A stretch of DNA of 64,000 nt. It comes from Cryobacterium psychrophilum (lineage in GTDB: Bacteria; Actinomycetota; Actinomycetes; Actinomycetales; Microbacteriaceae). The translations under genes were made by a program, and so were the position numbers. How positions within the stretch are numbered: position 1 is the stretch's first letter; each line of letters starts with the position of its first letter. The stretch spans positions 1,798,001-1,862,000 of the forward strand of contig NZ_SODI01000001.1 in NCBI RefSeq assembly GCF_004365915.1. Direction: 5' to 3'. Below are positions 54,117 to 63,122 of the stretch, piece by piece. The notes beneath the pieces were generated by a model. That model did no database searches and had not been told where the DNA came from. It worked only from the letters and a program-made list of their open reading frames with translations.

Positions 54117-55750
54117 GGACGTGCCGCCGTTATCGTGTTGGTTGCTGAGGGGGGCATTGTTTCGGGATCGGTGCGCAAGTGCAGCAGTGCCGGAACACCA
54201 CTGGACAGTGCGCGGAGGAGCGCGGATTCGAAGTCTTCGGTGCGTTCCACGAGCTCACCGTGTCCGCCAAAGGATCTCATCCAGGCGGCGAAATCGGGAT
54301 TCGTCATTGACGTTCCCGAGGCACGACCCGGATAGTGCGCTCGCTGGTGTTGCACAATCGTTCCGTAAATTCCGTTGTCCACGACGACCACGAGCGGAGT
54401 GCTGCCCCGGGCAAACGCAACAGAGATTTCTTGTGCATTCATGAAGAAATCACCGTCACCGCAGATCGCGACGGCCTGCCGGTCAGGAAAGATCAGGGAG
54501 GCGGCAATGGCCGAGGGCACGGCCAGCCCCATGGCCCCATTGCGTGGGGCAACTAGGGAATGTGCCTGCATGTGGGAAAGGTATCGGTGGCCCCAGATTG
54601 TGGCGTTTCCGGCACCGTAGGTGAGTACGCGTTCACGGGGCAGCACGCGTTCCAGGGCCTCGAAGGCCACTCCCAGGTCAACGCCGAGGCCACCGTCTGG
54701 TTGCGGCGTTGCGAAGCGTTGCTGGTCTCGGTGCAGCGCCGTCATCCAATCGTCCGTGCGGTTACCACGGGCGGATTCGGGTGTTGGCAGTTTGGCGACG
54801 AAGGCGCCTGGGGTGCTGAGCACATGCTGGTCGATGCGGCCAGAGTGCATGGTGGCGGAAGGATCGGGAAGAACCAACAGTGTTGGCTGCGCAAATCCGC
54901 GAGTGTACCCGTCACTGAGCACGTCAGACCGGCCGCAACCGAGAAACAGAAGAAGGTCCGCCTCGTCGAGCCGAGCGGCGAGCGTATCCGCACGGCCGTA
55001 GCCCAACCAGCCCGCGTAGGCGGCGGAGTGCGGCACAACGTCGTAGGCCCGCCAGTCTGTTGCCACGGGGATTGCCACACTCGCCGCCCACTCCATCAAG
55101 GTTTGGCCGGTCGCTTCATCCCAGCCGTCCCCGCCGGCGACGATGAGTGGGCGTTGTGCTGTTGCCAGCTTCTCTGCGATCATCGCGATCTCCGTCGTGG
55201 ATGGCGTGGCGCTGGCGACCGGACGGACCAGGGCGCGGGCCACCCCGACCTGCTGAACCAAAACATCTTCGGGCAGTCCGATAACAACCGGACCGGGACG
55301 GCCAGACGCGGCCAGGTGCATCGCCTCGGCTACCATTTCACCGGCACGGTTGGAATCATCGAGCACCATGACGCGTTTGGCGGTACTTCCGAACCACCCG
55401 GCCAGGCTGAACTCCTGGAAGGCATCGCGTTCGCGGTCCGACACGGGAATCAGGCCAACGAACAGCACAAGCGCCGTTGCATCCTGCCAAGCCGTGTGCA
55501 CGGCAATCATCGCGTTCGCCGCGCCTGGTCCACGGGTCACCATCACCACTCCAGGTGTCCCGGTGAGCCGCCCCTCGGCCAATGCCATGAACCCGGCACC
55601 ACCCTCGTGGCGGCATACCACGGTCTCAATGGGCGAATCGTGCAGACCGTCGAGGACATCGAGGTAGCTCTCGCCGGGTACCGCGTAGACGCGGCGCACG
55701 CAGTGGGCTTCGAGTTGGGCGACGATGAGGTGACCAGCCGATTGTGACAT
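54113..55750 (-). CDS. ThDP-dependent 2-oxo acid decarboxylase / acetolactate synthase-like
   Basis: 545 residues. N-terminal PYR domain with VPGESYLDVLDGL and RHEGGAGFMALAEG (catalytic Glu region), central domain, and C-terminal PP domain with ICGDGDFFMNAQEISVAF and DNGIYGTIVQ (ThDP/Mg motif GDG...N). The family covers acetolactate synthase, benzoylformate and other 2-oxo acid decarboxylases; in an operon with ALDH and hydrolases a decarboxylase role is likelier. A broken relative lies at 63182-63623. Confidence 0.88.
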   Translation of the reverse strand: MSQSAGHLIVAQLEAHCVRRVYAVPGESYLDVLDGLHDSPIETVVCRHEGGAGFMALAEGRLTGTPGVVMVTRGPGAANAMIAVHTAWQDATALVLFVGLIPVSDRERDAFQEFSLAGWFGSTAKRVMVLDDSNRAGEMVAEAMHLAASGRPGPVVIGLPEDVLVQQVGVARALVRPVASATPSTTEIAMIAEKLATAQRPLIVAGGDGWDEATGQTLMEWAASVAIPVATDWRAYDVVPHSAAYAGWLGYGRADTLAARLDEADLLLFLGCGRSDVLSDGYTRGFAQPTLLVLPDPSATMHSGRIDQHVLSTPGAFVAKLPTPESARGNRTDDWMTALHRDQQRFATPQPDGGLGVDLGVAFEALERVLPRERVLTYGAGNATIWGHRYLSHMQAHSLVAPRNGAMGLAVPSAIAASLIFPDRQAVAICGDGDFFMNAQEISVAFARGSTPLVVVVDNGIYGTIVQHQRAHYPGRASGTSMTNPDFAAWMRSFGGHGELVERTEDFESALLRALSSGVPALLHLRTDPETMPPSATNTITAARP

Positions 55751-55784
55751 GAGAGAAACTTTCCGGTAGTACAGCTGAAGGTGG

Positions 55785-57116
55785 TTAGTGCTTGAAACCG
55801 GGCAAGTCGACGCTCATGCGCGGGGCAATGTGGCCTGCGACGGCGGTGAACAGTGACAGGAAGACCAAAATGGCTGCCGCAGGCCACCACTGATTGCCAG
55901 CGGAGGCGACCAGGGCCGTAGCGAGCAACGGAACGAATCCACTGACCATCCCTGCGGTGTTTTGGGCAAACCCAACACCGGTGTACCGCGTGCGTGCCGG
56001 GAACAGGCCGGTGAGCACCGTGCCGGACGCCGCGTAGGGGAATGAGAGCGCGGCGACCGCAAGGGTCATACCGATGACGACCAGTACCGGGATTCCACTG
56101 ACGATCAGCAGGAAAGCTGGAACCGCAACAATGGCAGATACGATGCCGCCGAAGAAGATGACTCGGCTGGCGCCGAACCGTTCCCCGAGGCGGCCTCCGA
56201 CGATCAGCACCGGTATCTCAACGACCGCAGCGATCATGCCGCCGAGCAACATCAGTCGAGCGCTATACCCCAACGTGGTGACGCCGTACCAAACGACGAA
56301 CGCCGTCACCAGGTAGAACCCACCTACGCCGAGCATGCCTGCAGCCATGCCAACAATGATCTGCTTCCAATGGTTCACGAGGGTGGTCCGAATGGGTGCC
56401 TTCTCCGTCTCGCCCTTTTCTACGAGCTCGGTGAAAACCGGGGACTCTTCAAGACGGCTGCGGATGTAGAGCGCGAGCAGAAGCATCGGAAAGGCCGCCA
56501 GGAACGGGATTCGCCAGCCGAAGGAGGAGAAGTTTTCCTGTGAGAACAAGTACGTCATGAGGAAGAACCCTCCCGACGAGAGGATCGTTCCGATCGGCGA
56601 GCCGATCTGCGGGATTGCGGCATAGCGCGCCCGGCGGTGGAGGGGTGCGTTCTCAACGACAAGTGTCATGGCACCAGACCATTCACCACCGACGAAGAGG
56701 CCCTGCAATACGCGGAGCAGAACGAGCAGGATTGGTGCGGCCACGCCGATGGCGGCATACGTGGGTAGCAGCCCGATCAGGCCTGTAATAATCCCGATAC
56801 CGGCGATGGTGATCATCAGTGTCTTACGGCGGCCAATTTTATCGCCCATCGCCCCGAAGAACATTCCGCCGAGCGGACGAGCGACGAGCCCGACTCCGAA
56901 GGTGGCGAAGGCAGCCAAAGCTGAAGCCGTGGCATTCTCGCTGTAGAAATACTGGACGTTGAAAACCAGCGCGGCAGCCGCGCTGAAGAGAAAGAAGTCG
57001 TACCATTCCATGGCGGTGCCGATGAGGGCCCCGACCGCAACTTTCGTGGCTTCCTTGTCTGTGATCTGCCGGGTCGCACCAGCCTCAACATTTGTCACTT
57101 CGCTTGCTATCGTCAT
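55785..57116 (-). CDS. MFS metabolite:H+ symporter (MHS family)
   Basis: 443 residues, twelve helices. MHS-type features: GTAMEWYDFFLFSAAAALVF near 33, VARPLGGMFFGAMGDKIGRRKTL near 78 (loop 2-3 signature) and RVLQGLFVGGEWSGAMTLVVE near 135. Relatives import dicarboxylates, shikimate, betaines or aromatic acids. GGAG lies 6 nt before the ATG. First gene of the operon, divergent from pucR, and the likely importer of its substrate. Confidence 0.9.
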   Translation of the reverse strand: MTIASEVTNVEAGATRQITDKEATKVAVGALIGTAMEWYDFFLFSAAAALVFNVQYFYSENATASALAAFATFGVGLVARPLGGMFFGAMGDKIGRRKTLMITIAGIGIITGLIGLLPTYAAIGVAAPILLVLLRVLQGLFVGGEWSGAMTLVVENAPLHRRARYAAIPQIGSPIGTILSSGGFFLMTYLFSQENFSSFGWRIPFLAAFPMLLLALYIRSRLEESPVFTELVEKGETEKAPIRTTLVNHWKQIIVGMAAGMLGVGGFYLVTAFVVWYGVTTLGYSARLMLLGGMIAAVVEIPVLIVGGRLGERFGASRVIFFGGIVSAIVAVPAFLLIVSGIPVLVVIGMTLAVAALSFPYAASGTVLTGLFPARTRYTGVGFAQNTAGMVSGFVPLLATALVASAGNQWWPAAAILVFLSLFTAVAGHIAPRMSVDLPGFKH

Positions 57117-57258
57117 CAGCGTCTCCGTGGTGAAGGGCGAAGCCCACCGCGATTCAGGTTGAAAACCACGGCGGCCTCTGTAGGGGAATTCATAGAAGTC
57201 TCTCAGTGGATTGCCGTTGTGCGATCAACGAAATGAAACGAGTCGACGCATCAGCTAA

Positions 57259-57271
57259 GTGCAAATGCACA
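57259..57271. promoter_or_regulatory. Candidate PucR operator in the divergent promoter
   Basis: GTGCAAATGCACA includes the inverted repeat GTGCA-AA-TGCAC. It ends directly before TAAGAT (57272-57277), the apparent -10 of pucR 6 nt before its ATG, and lies about 145 bp from the MFS start. The same 13-mer with two changes is at 62616-62628. Confidence 0.5.
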
Positions 57272-57283
57272 TAAGATGACGCA

Positions 57284-58468
57284 ATGAACACCCTTGCCGG
57301 CCCACAAAATGTTGAATCAGCCAAGGAAGGGGCCAACCGGTGGAGCGCGCTACTGGCCAAGTTGTCCGTCGATGACCTGACCGACCACTTCCTCAACCGT
57401 GTTCTTCGCGTTCCGGGGTATGACATCCTTCCGCTTCCCAGCAGCGAGATCCGCCGCACCGGAGCAGCCTCCTTCGCCGCTTTAATTCGAGGACTGCACC
57501 AGGGAAACGAGGGCAGCAGCGGGAGGGCAGAACGATTGGCCATCGCCACCCACGTTGGTGTCTCGCGTGCACGCGCCGGGATTCCAATCGAGTCCTTGAT
57601 GACCGCGATCCGCCTGGACTTCTCGATCCTGTGGGGTGAGCTGACTTCTATCGCCGATGACGCTGATGCAGGACTTCTGGTACGCCACACCGATCGAGTG
57701 TGGGACATGGTGGATTCCTATGCCAGTCAAACTCAAACGACCTATATGGCCGAACGGGAGCGCATGCACAACGAAGAATCCTCGGTACGGCAAGGGTATG
57801 TGGCGGCGCTCTTCGGGGAGATGCGCCCCCCCGCCGAGATGCTCAGCCATATCGCTGACGAACTGAGGATCGCAGAGACTGCACCGCTCTGCGTTGCGCT
57901 GGCGATCGGGAAAGAAATGGCGGGATTACGTGTCGTCGTTGCTTCGGCGGCTCAGCGCGATGCGGAGATCTTCACCCATCACCTCGGTGACGGACTCGTG
58001 GCATTCTGGCCGTGCGACGAGCGACCCGGGTCAGCCGTTCAGGAGGCGGCGTCACAAATCAGCAATCTTCGTCTCGGGCTATTAAAAGCCGTGCAGGGCA
58101 TCGCGGACCTCCCCGACGCCGCGCGCCTCGCCCGTGAGCTTGCCCATTTATTGACTCCTGAGGACAGTGAGGCGCTCACGATGCCCGTCGCCTGGGCGCG
58201 CATCGCCCGGCTACGGCTTGCTGCATCGGGATCGCCTATCACGGCTGATGTCGATGCTGCGCTGGCCCGCTGTGGCGTTGGAGAAAGAGCCCGACTGATC
58301 GAGGGGGTACGTGTGTACCTCTCGTCGGGAAGCATCGCCGCTTCTGCGGAGGCCTTGTTCTGTCATCGAAACACCCTGATGAATCGCCTCCGCCGGTTTG
58401 CTGATGTCACCGGGGTCGATGTCACAGTGCCACAACAGGCTGCCAGGCTCGTGGTCGCTTGGGCGTAG
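57284..58468 (+). CDS. PucR-family transcriptional regulator
   Basis: 394 residues. A C-terminal PucR-type HTH (about 335-394: GSIAASAEALFCHRNTLMNRLRRF) follows a GGDEF-like/CdaR-type middle and an N-terminal sensory region with helix RAGIPIESLMTAIRLDFSILWG. PucR/CdaR proteins usually activate adjacent catabolic operons in response to a substrate. Start 6 nt after TAAGAT (leaderless). Divergent from the 55785-57116 symporter operon, its likely target. Confidence 0.88.
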   Translation: MNTLAGPQNVESAKEGANRWSALLAKLSVDDLTDHFLNRVLRVPGYDILPLPSSEIRRTGAASFAALIRGLHQGNEGSSGRAERLAIATHVGVSRARAGIPIESLMTAIRLDFSILWGELTSIADDADAGLLVRHTDRVWDMVDSYASQTQTTYMAERERMHNEESSVRQGYVAALFGEMRPPAEMLSHIADELRIAETAPLCVALAIGKEMAGLRVVVASAAQRDAEIFTHHLGDGLVAFWPCDERPGSAVQEAASQISNLRLGLLKAVQGIADLPDAARLARELAHLLTPEDSEALTMPVAWARIARLRLAASGSPITADVDAALARCGVGERARLIEGVRVYLSSGSIAASAEALFCHRNTLMNRLRRFADVTGVDVTVPQQAARLVVAWA

Positions 58469-58716
58469 TTTTGGGTCAGCACCAACGGCGCCAGTCATCG
58501 GGCGTGACGCCGGGGGTAGGCGCCGTTGCCGTGCGAGGTCTCCGTCGTACGAGGCGTGCTGGGCGGTGGCATCGAATTCGGCGTCGGGCGTGTAGGTGGC
58601 AACTAGAGCACTGCGGCCACGATCAGGCTGGCAGCGAAGCCGAGCACAATTTCGTACATGATGTCGCCGAGCCGGGATACGAGTTCTCGCGGCGATGAAG
58701 AGTCCCAGGGAAAGTT
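58469..58716. other. Gap with a possible short membrane peptide
   Basis: About 250 bp. On the minus strand a very short frame (58604-58713) reads RELVSRLGDIMYEIVLGFAA and ends in SLIVAAVL; it could be a remnant of a membrane protein or chance. No start with a Shine-Dalgarno was found. Confidence 0.3.
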
Positions 58717-59331
58717 CTAGCCGCCTATGTAGAGCAGCTCGGCGAGCGGAGTGCCTGCACGCATGCGGGCGAGCAGATCGGGCTCGACTGCATCATTTTC
58801 GAGAGCCGCGTCGATGACTGCCTCAAGTGTCTCATCGGTCGCGACGAGTACGCCGTTTCGGTCACCGAGCACCCAGTCGCCCGGGTTCACGGTGACGCCA
58901 CCGACCTGCACTGGAACATCGAAGGTCGAGTTGCCGGTACCGCGTCGCTTGGTGGTCATACTAGTGCTACCGCGAGCGAAGACCGGGAGGCCTACGCGCT
59001 CAAGGTCGTCTAGATCGGTGACGAGGCCGTTCACCAACACGCCGGCGAGACCGACCGTCTGAATCGCGGCGATCGTCACCGCGCCAATGCAGGCGTGGAT
59101 CGCGTCGTCGCCGAGGTCAACGACGAGCACCTCTCCGGGTTGCGCTCGCATAATTGCGACGTTGACTCCTGCGGCATCGGAGTCGGGAACGCTCACGGTG
59201 CGTGCGCGGCCGACCACCCGCATAGTGGGTGCGATCGCCTTGATCGACGGGTTGCAGAACCCCTCATCGATGAAGTGCCCCAGTGTTGGGAACTCGACGT
59301 GTTCGAGTTTCGATTGCAGCGTTTCATCCAT
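58717..59331 (-). CDS. RraA-like protein / 4-hydroxy-4-methyl-2-oxoglutarate aldolase family
   Basis: 204 residues. Family signature: GEVLVVDLGDDAIHACIGAV near 75, GVLVNGLVTDLDDL near 98, RRGTGNSTFDVPVQVGGVTV near 130 and PGDWVLGDRNGVLV near 152 (Mg-binding Asp region). Members are class II pyruvate aldolases (HMG/CHA aldolase) or RNase E regulators; beside a TRAP transporter an aldolase on a dicarboxylate is likelier. The ATG at 59331 is preferred over 59349 because GGAG sits 6 nt upstream of it. Confidence 0.87.
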   Translation of the reverse strand: MDETLQSKLEHVEFPTLGHFIDEGFCNPSIKAIAPTMRVVGRARTVSVPDSDAAGVNVAIMRAQPGEVLVVDLGDDAIHACIGAVTIAAIQTVGLAGVLVNGLVTDLDDLERVGLPVFARGSTSMTTKRRGTGNSTFDVPVQVGGVTVNPGDWVLGDRNGVLVATDETLEAVIDAALENDAVEPDLLARMRAGTPLAELLYIGG

Positions 59332-59370
59332 GAGGGACTCCTTCGTCAATGCGGGTGGTTGGTATCGGCG

Positions 59371-60750
59371 TTAACCGACTGCAGATGAGAGATCCGGCAG
59401 CCAAGTGACGATACTCGGAAATGCGAACAGGATCGCGATGATGCCAACGTCGGCGATATAGAAGGGGATCACTCCCTTGAATACCTCGTGCACGCCGAGG
59501 CCCTTCGTCGTGCCGGCCGTGACGAACACATTCATCCCAATCGGAGGGGTAATCATGCCGAGCTCAATGAGCTTCACGACCAGAATGCCAAGCCAGATGC
59601 CGTTGAAGCCAAGATCCATGATCGGCTGGTAGACAAGCGGAACCGTGATGACGAGCAGCGAAATGGAGTCGAGGAACATACCGGCGGGTATGAGGATCAG
59701 CAGCAGCAGGATCACCGTGAGCTCCGGTGCAATATCGAGGCTCACCACGAACTTCGAGATCGCGGTGGGCACACCCGATGCGACCAGAAAGTACGAAAAG
59801 ATACCAGCTCCAACAAGGATCATAAAGATCATCGAGTTTAGCGAAACAGTGTCCCACACCGAACTTGACAGGTTCTTAAGCATCACACGCGGCTTCTTGA
59901 TGTGCTGGCTAATAAGCAGCAACATCGCCACAACGGCGCCGACTGCGGCCGATTCGCTGGGGGTGAAGATGCCGGTGTAAATACCGCCCATCACGGTGAG
60001 GAAGATGAGGGCGATAGCGATCAGTGCGCGAGTTACCGAAGCCGCACTGATCTTCACTGGATCCATCTGCTCGATCTGGTGGTCTTTGCCAGCGGCCTTA
60101 GCCTTTTCGGCGAGCTGGCGCCCCTGGGAGCCGTCTACGAGCGCAGGCTTGCGCCATGGGAGAAACAGCGCAAAGCTCGTGAGCATAATGGCGGAGAGCA
60201 CACCCGGGATGATGCCGGCGATCAGTAGGCTTCCAACTGACTCACCCGTGACCGCCCCATAGAGCACCAGGATGACGCTCGGCGGAATGAGAACAGCGAG
60301 CGAACCCGATACGGCGACCGCCGCACCCGCGAAGCCGCGATTGTAACCGTGGCGCACCATCTCGCTAATCGCTAACTTACCGATTGTGCTGACGCTCGCC
60401 ATGCTCGAGCCTGAGACCGCGCCGAAGCCGGCCGAGGCGAAGATCGTGGCGATTGCAAGTCCGCCGGGCAGGCGCTTTAAAACCTTGGCCGCTAACGCGA
60501 ACAATTGCTCGGCTATACCGCTGTGCAGCGTGAACATGCCCATCAATATGAATAGCGGTACGACCACGAGACCGGAGCGACCGACGGCGGTATAGCTGGT
60601 TCCCGCAATAACACTGCCGACGATGTCTCCGCCAGACATTAGGGCGAGACCCACGACGCCGGTCACTGCGAGTGAGAAGGCGACGGGGATGCCCGAGAGC
60701 AGCAATATCAGAAGTACGACGAGTGCGACAAGAAGGGGAATAGTTTCCAT
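59371..60750 (-). CDS. TRAP transporter large permease subunit (DctM)
   Basis: 459 residues with about twelve to thirteen helices: LLILLLSGIPVAFSLAVTGV at the start, AGFGAVSGSSMASVSTIGKLA near 108 and MFLDSISLLVITVPLVYQP near 352, all typical of DctM. A hydrophilic stretch at about 205-225 (QGRQLAEKAKAAGKDHQIEQ) is longer than usual. Forms the Na+-driven channel with DctQ. Confidence 0.93.
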   Translation of the reverse strand: METIPLLVALVVLLILLLSGIPVAFSLAVTGVVGLALMSGGDIVGSVIAGTSYTAVGRSGLVVVPLFILMGMFTLHSGIAEQLFALAAKVLKRLPGGLAIATIFASAGFGAVSGSSMASVSTIGKLAISEMVRHGYNRGFAGAAVAVSGSLAVLIPPSVILVLYGAVTGESVGSLLIAGIIPGVLSAIMLTSFALFLPWRKPALVDGSQGRQLAEKAKAAGKDHQIEQMDPVKISAASVTRALIAIALIFLTVMGGIYTGIFTPSESAAVGAVVAMLLLISQHIKKPRVMLKNLSSSVWDTVSLNSMIFMILVGAGIFSYFLVASGVPTAISKFVVSLDIAPELTVILLLLILIPAGMFLDSISLLVITVPLVYQPIMDLGFNGIWLGILVVKLIELGMITPPIGMNVFVTAGTTKGLGVHEVFKGVIPFYIADVGIIAILFAFPSIVTWLPDLSSAVG

Positions 60751-60762
60751 ATTGTTCGTTCC

Positions 60763-61317
60763 TTAGTAGAGATCCGTCGAGGCGTTGACGGGTGCGACCT
60801 CTTTGGCGAAGGCATTGCGCACGTTGTCGCTGAGACGCAGCACTGCCTCAAAGAAGTAGGCAGCGAACCCGAGTGCGATCGCTACGCGACCGGGCCAGAC
60901 AGGAATCTGCACAAGACCGAATCGGAACTCGTTCTGCTCGATCGACTCGAGTGCTCGCCCGGTGGTCACCCAGACCATCCAGGCGAGCGTCACGAGCACG
61001 AGGAGCATACAGACGGAGCTGATCATCGCTGCTAGGCGCGGAGGGAGCTTCTCAAGAACGATAGTCACGCGAACGTGAGCGTTACGGTATTCTGCAAATG
61101 CGAGACCGAGGAACACGCTCGTTACCATGAGTACTTCGCCGACCTCCGTTACGCCGGGGATCGGGGCGCCGGTGAAGTAGCGGCTCGCGACATCGGCGAC
61201 GGTGGCGACCATCATGAACGCGATCGCCGCAGCTGCGACGAACGCGAACACGATTGAGACCCCGTGGATCGCGCGCCGCAGCGCATGCTTCTTCGGTGGC
61301 GAGACTTGAGTTGTCAT
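60763..61317 (-). CDS. TRAP transporter small permease subunit (DctQ)
   Basis: 184 residues, four helices. RYFTGAPIPGVTEVGEVLM near 50 and FLGLAFAEYRNAHVRVTIVLEKL near 75 are the DctQ signature. Lies 12 bp before dctM and 39 bp after dctP. Confidence 0.92.
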   Translation of the reverse strand: MTTQVSPPKKHALRRAIHGVSIVFAFVAAAAIAFMMVATVADVASRYFTGAPIPGVTEVGEVLMVTSVFLGLAFAEYRNAHVRVTIVLEKLPPRLAAMISSVCMLLVLVTLAWMVWVTTGRALESIEQNEFRFGLVQIPVWPGRVAIALGFAAYFFEAVLRLSDNVRNAFAKEVAPVNASTDLY

Positions 61318-61356
61318 GTGTGACTACCTAGTTCGATTGGTTGGATGATCCGCGAC

Positions 61357-62469
61357 TTAGCGAGCTGCGCAGCGCTGAAGTGCAGGCTCGTAGGTGCTTT
61401 CGGCTTCGTACTTCTTGACCTCAGCGGTGTACTCGTCATAGAAGGCGCTCGGGTCACCGGTTGAACCAGAGTTCTCTACGTTGCTCTCCCACGCGGTCTT
61501 GATCGCCGGACTGACCTGTTCAGACCAATCGTCGGCTTCGTTCTGGTCGAGTGTGGTGATAGTGCCACCGGCGTCGAGTAGCTTGGTGCAAGCAGCGTCC
61601 TCATGCTGCACGAGCACCTCCAAGTACATATCGAGGTAATCTTCGCTGGCAGTATTCATGGCTTCCTGCACATCGGCAGGCAGACCGTCCCACAGTTTTT
61701 TATTGATGATCACGGCCGACACGGCGTAGTTCCCAGCGCGCAGATCCATGAAGTTCGGGGCGATCTCCTGGTAATCGCGGTCGGTGAGGATGTCGAGAGA
61801 ACCGCCCGAGACGCCGTCGATGACGCCGCGTTGTAGCGCTTCGTAGACTTCGCTATGCGAGATGGCGACGGGGGTGATGCCGACCTGCTGGAAAGCCTCA
61901 GCTGAGAAGCCGATCTGGCGAACTTTGCGGCCCTTGAGGCCACTGAGGTCCTTCGCAGGCTCCGTGAGTGCGACGGTGTTCGGCGGAACCGGTGCCCACA
62001 TGAGCACGTGAACGCCCTGCTTGTCCCACTCTGCGCGGAATGCCTCGTTGGTCTCGTATAGTTCGGCGAACGCCTTGCCCTGGGCCTCGGCGCTAGACGT
62101 GATGAAGGGCACGCCCGAAATGTTGGTGAGGGGAAGCTCTCCCGGGTAGTAGGCATCGGCGACGTAGCCCATTTCAGCGCGGCCATCGCCGACACCCTTT
62201 AGGATTTCGGCGCCAGGAAGTAGAGCCTCTTGGTACATGTACTCGACATCGACGCGGCCGTCGGTAGCCTCGTTCACTTTTTCGATCCACTTGAGTGTGG
62301 CCTCCGGCTCCGCGGCTCCCGGAGGTTGGTAGGAAGCTAGTTTCAGCGAGAAGCTTTCCTCGCCGGAGTCGCCTCCGCTATTTGATCCTCCGCCACCGGC
62401 GGAGCAGCTGGTCAGGGCAAGTGCGGCGATGGCGAACACCGCAATCGACATGGAATGCTTCTTCATCAT
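61357..62469 (-). CDS. TRAP transporter substrate-binding lipoprotein (DctP)
   Basis: 370 residues. Lipoprotein signal MMKKHSMSIAVFAIAALALT with lipobox LTSC near residue 22, then a Gly/Ser linker. DctP fold features: LKWIEKVNEATDGRVDVEY, DLSGLKGRKVRQIGF with the Arg that binds a carboxylate, and EVYEALQRGVIDGVSGGSLD. The ligand is probably an organic acid. Start 62469 has AGAAGG about 8 nt upstream. First gene of dctP-dctQ-dctM-rraA-like. Confidence 0.92.
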   Translation of the reverse strand: MMKKHSMSIAVFAIAALALTSCSAGGGGSNSGGDSGEESFSLKLASYQPPGAAEPEATLKWIEKVNEATDGRVDVEYMYQEALLPGAEILKGVGDGRAEMGYVADAYYPGELPLTNISGVPFITSSAEAQGKAFAELYETNEAFRAEWDKQGVHVLMWAPVPPNTVALTEPAKDLSGLKGRKVRQIGFSAEAFQQVGITPVAISHSEVYEALQRGVIDGVSGGSLDILTDRDYQEIAPNFMDLRAGNYAVSAVIINKKLWDGLPADVQEAMNTASEDYLDMYLEVLVQHEDAACTKLLDAGGTITTLDQNEADDWSEQVSPAIKTAWESNVENSGSTGDPSAFYDEYTAEVKKYEAESTYEPALQRCAAR

Positions 62470-62615
62470 TGATCTAGCCTTCTGCTTTGGCTGCGCCGAC
62501 CTTGGCTGCAGGTGGTTCCAGAGCAATGCGAAACCGCAAGCCCTTGCCTCTTAACTATTCAGAAGGCAGCAGAGATGGGCAATAAGATGGTGCACACGGT
62601 TTGGTGGTGCGCGAT

Positions 62616-62628
62616 GGGCATATGCACA
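62616..62628. promoter_or_regulatory. Candidate operator upstream of dctP
   Basis: GGGCATATGCACA matches GTGCAAATGCACA of the pucR promoter at 11 of 13 positions and lies about 150 bp before the dctP start. Shared regulation is an inference. Confidence 0.4.
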
Positions 62629-63079
62629 CTGTCCTGGAGGGACCAGACGGTAGAACGGGGGCTATCACAGCCAGGCCGCTCACGACTTGTGCGGCGTGAG
62701 CGGGCATATGGAGATCGAGTCCGGTCAGCTCCGTGAACCCGCGAAGCCGCTTCGGCGCGATGTTGCGGTGAGCGTAAATCTGTTTTGCTGCTGAGGTCAT
62801 AGCCTCTGCGGGGAGGCTCTGCCGACCCGCGCCTGTCCGAGCTGCGCTGCGCTGCGCTGCACCTTTGGGGAGGTGGTCGGATCTACAATCTCATCGACCA
62901 TGTGCGTCAACACTTCTTTAACGGCGGAGTGAAGTTCCGCTCCGTCGACGGCGTCGCTTGTATACACCGGGATTCCCGTCACGCGCGTCAAGAATTCATC
63001 AGCGACTTCAGGGGATCGCGTCTGTGAATCGTTCGATATGTAGGGCCCAAGCCGCTTCGACACCGGAAGGGATAGCCGG

Positions 63080-63122
63080 ATGCACATGCACATGCACATG
63101 CACATGCACATGCACATGCACA
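63080..63122. repeat. Hexanucleotide microsatellite (ATGCAC)7
   Basis: Seven perfect copies of ATGCAC plus one base. Read plus in one frame it encodes alternating Met-His, read minus alternating Cys-Met, but no real gene covers it. A hexamer change would not shift frame. Each pair of copies reproduces ATGCACATGCACA, 11 of 13 identical to the site at 57259. Confidence 0.95.

Noticed and set aside
52404..55747. Plus-strand frames of 270-395 codons opposite the amidohydrolase and decarboxylase genes
   Set aside because: Shadows of well-supported minus-strand genes, with no motifs of their own.
62797..63117. Minus-strand open frame beginning (Cys-Met)n from the microsatellite
   Set aside because: Its start lies in the repeat, it has no Shine-Dalgarno and no family was recognised; kept only as a possible fragment.
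63080..63122. CRISPR or other spaced repeat array
   Set aside because: The repeats are contiguous 6-mers without spacers and there are no cas genes.
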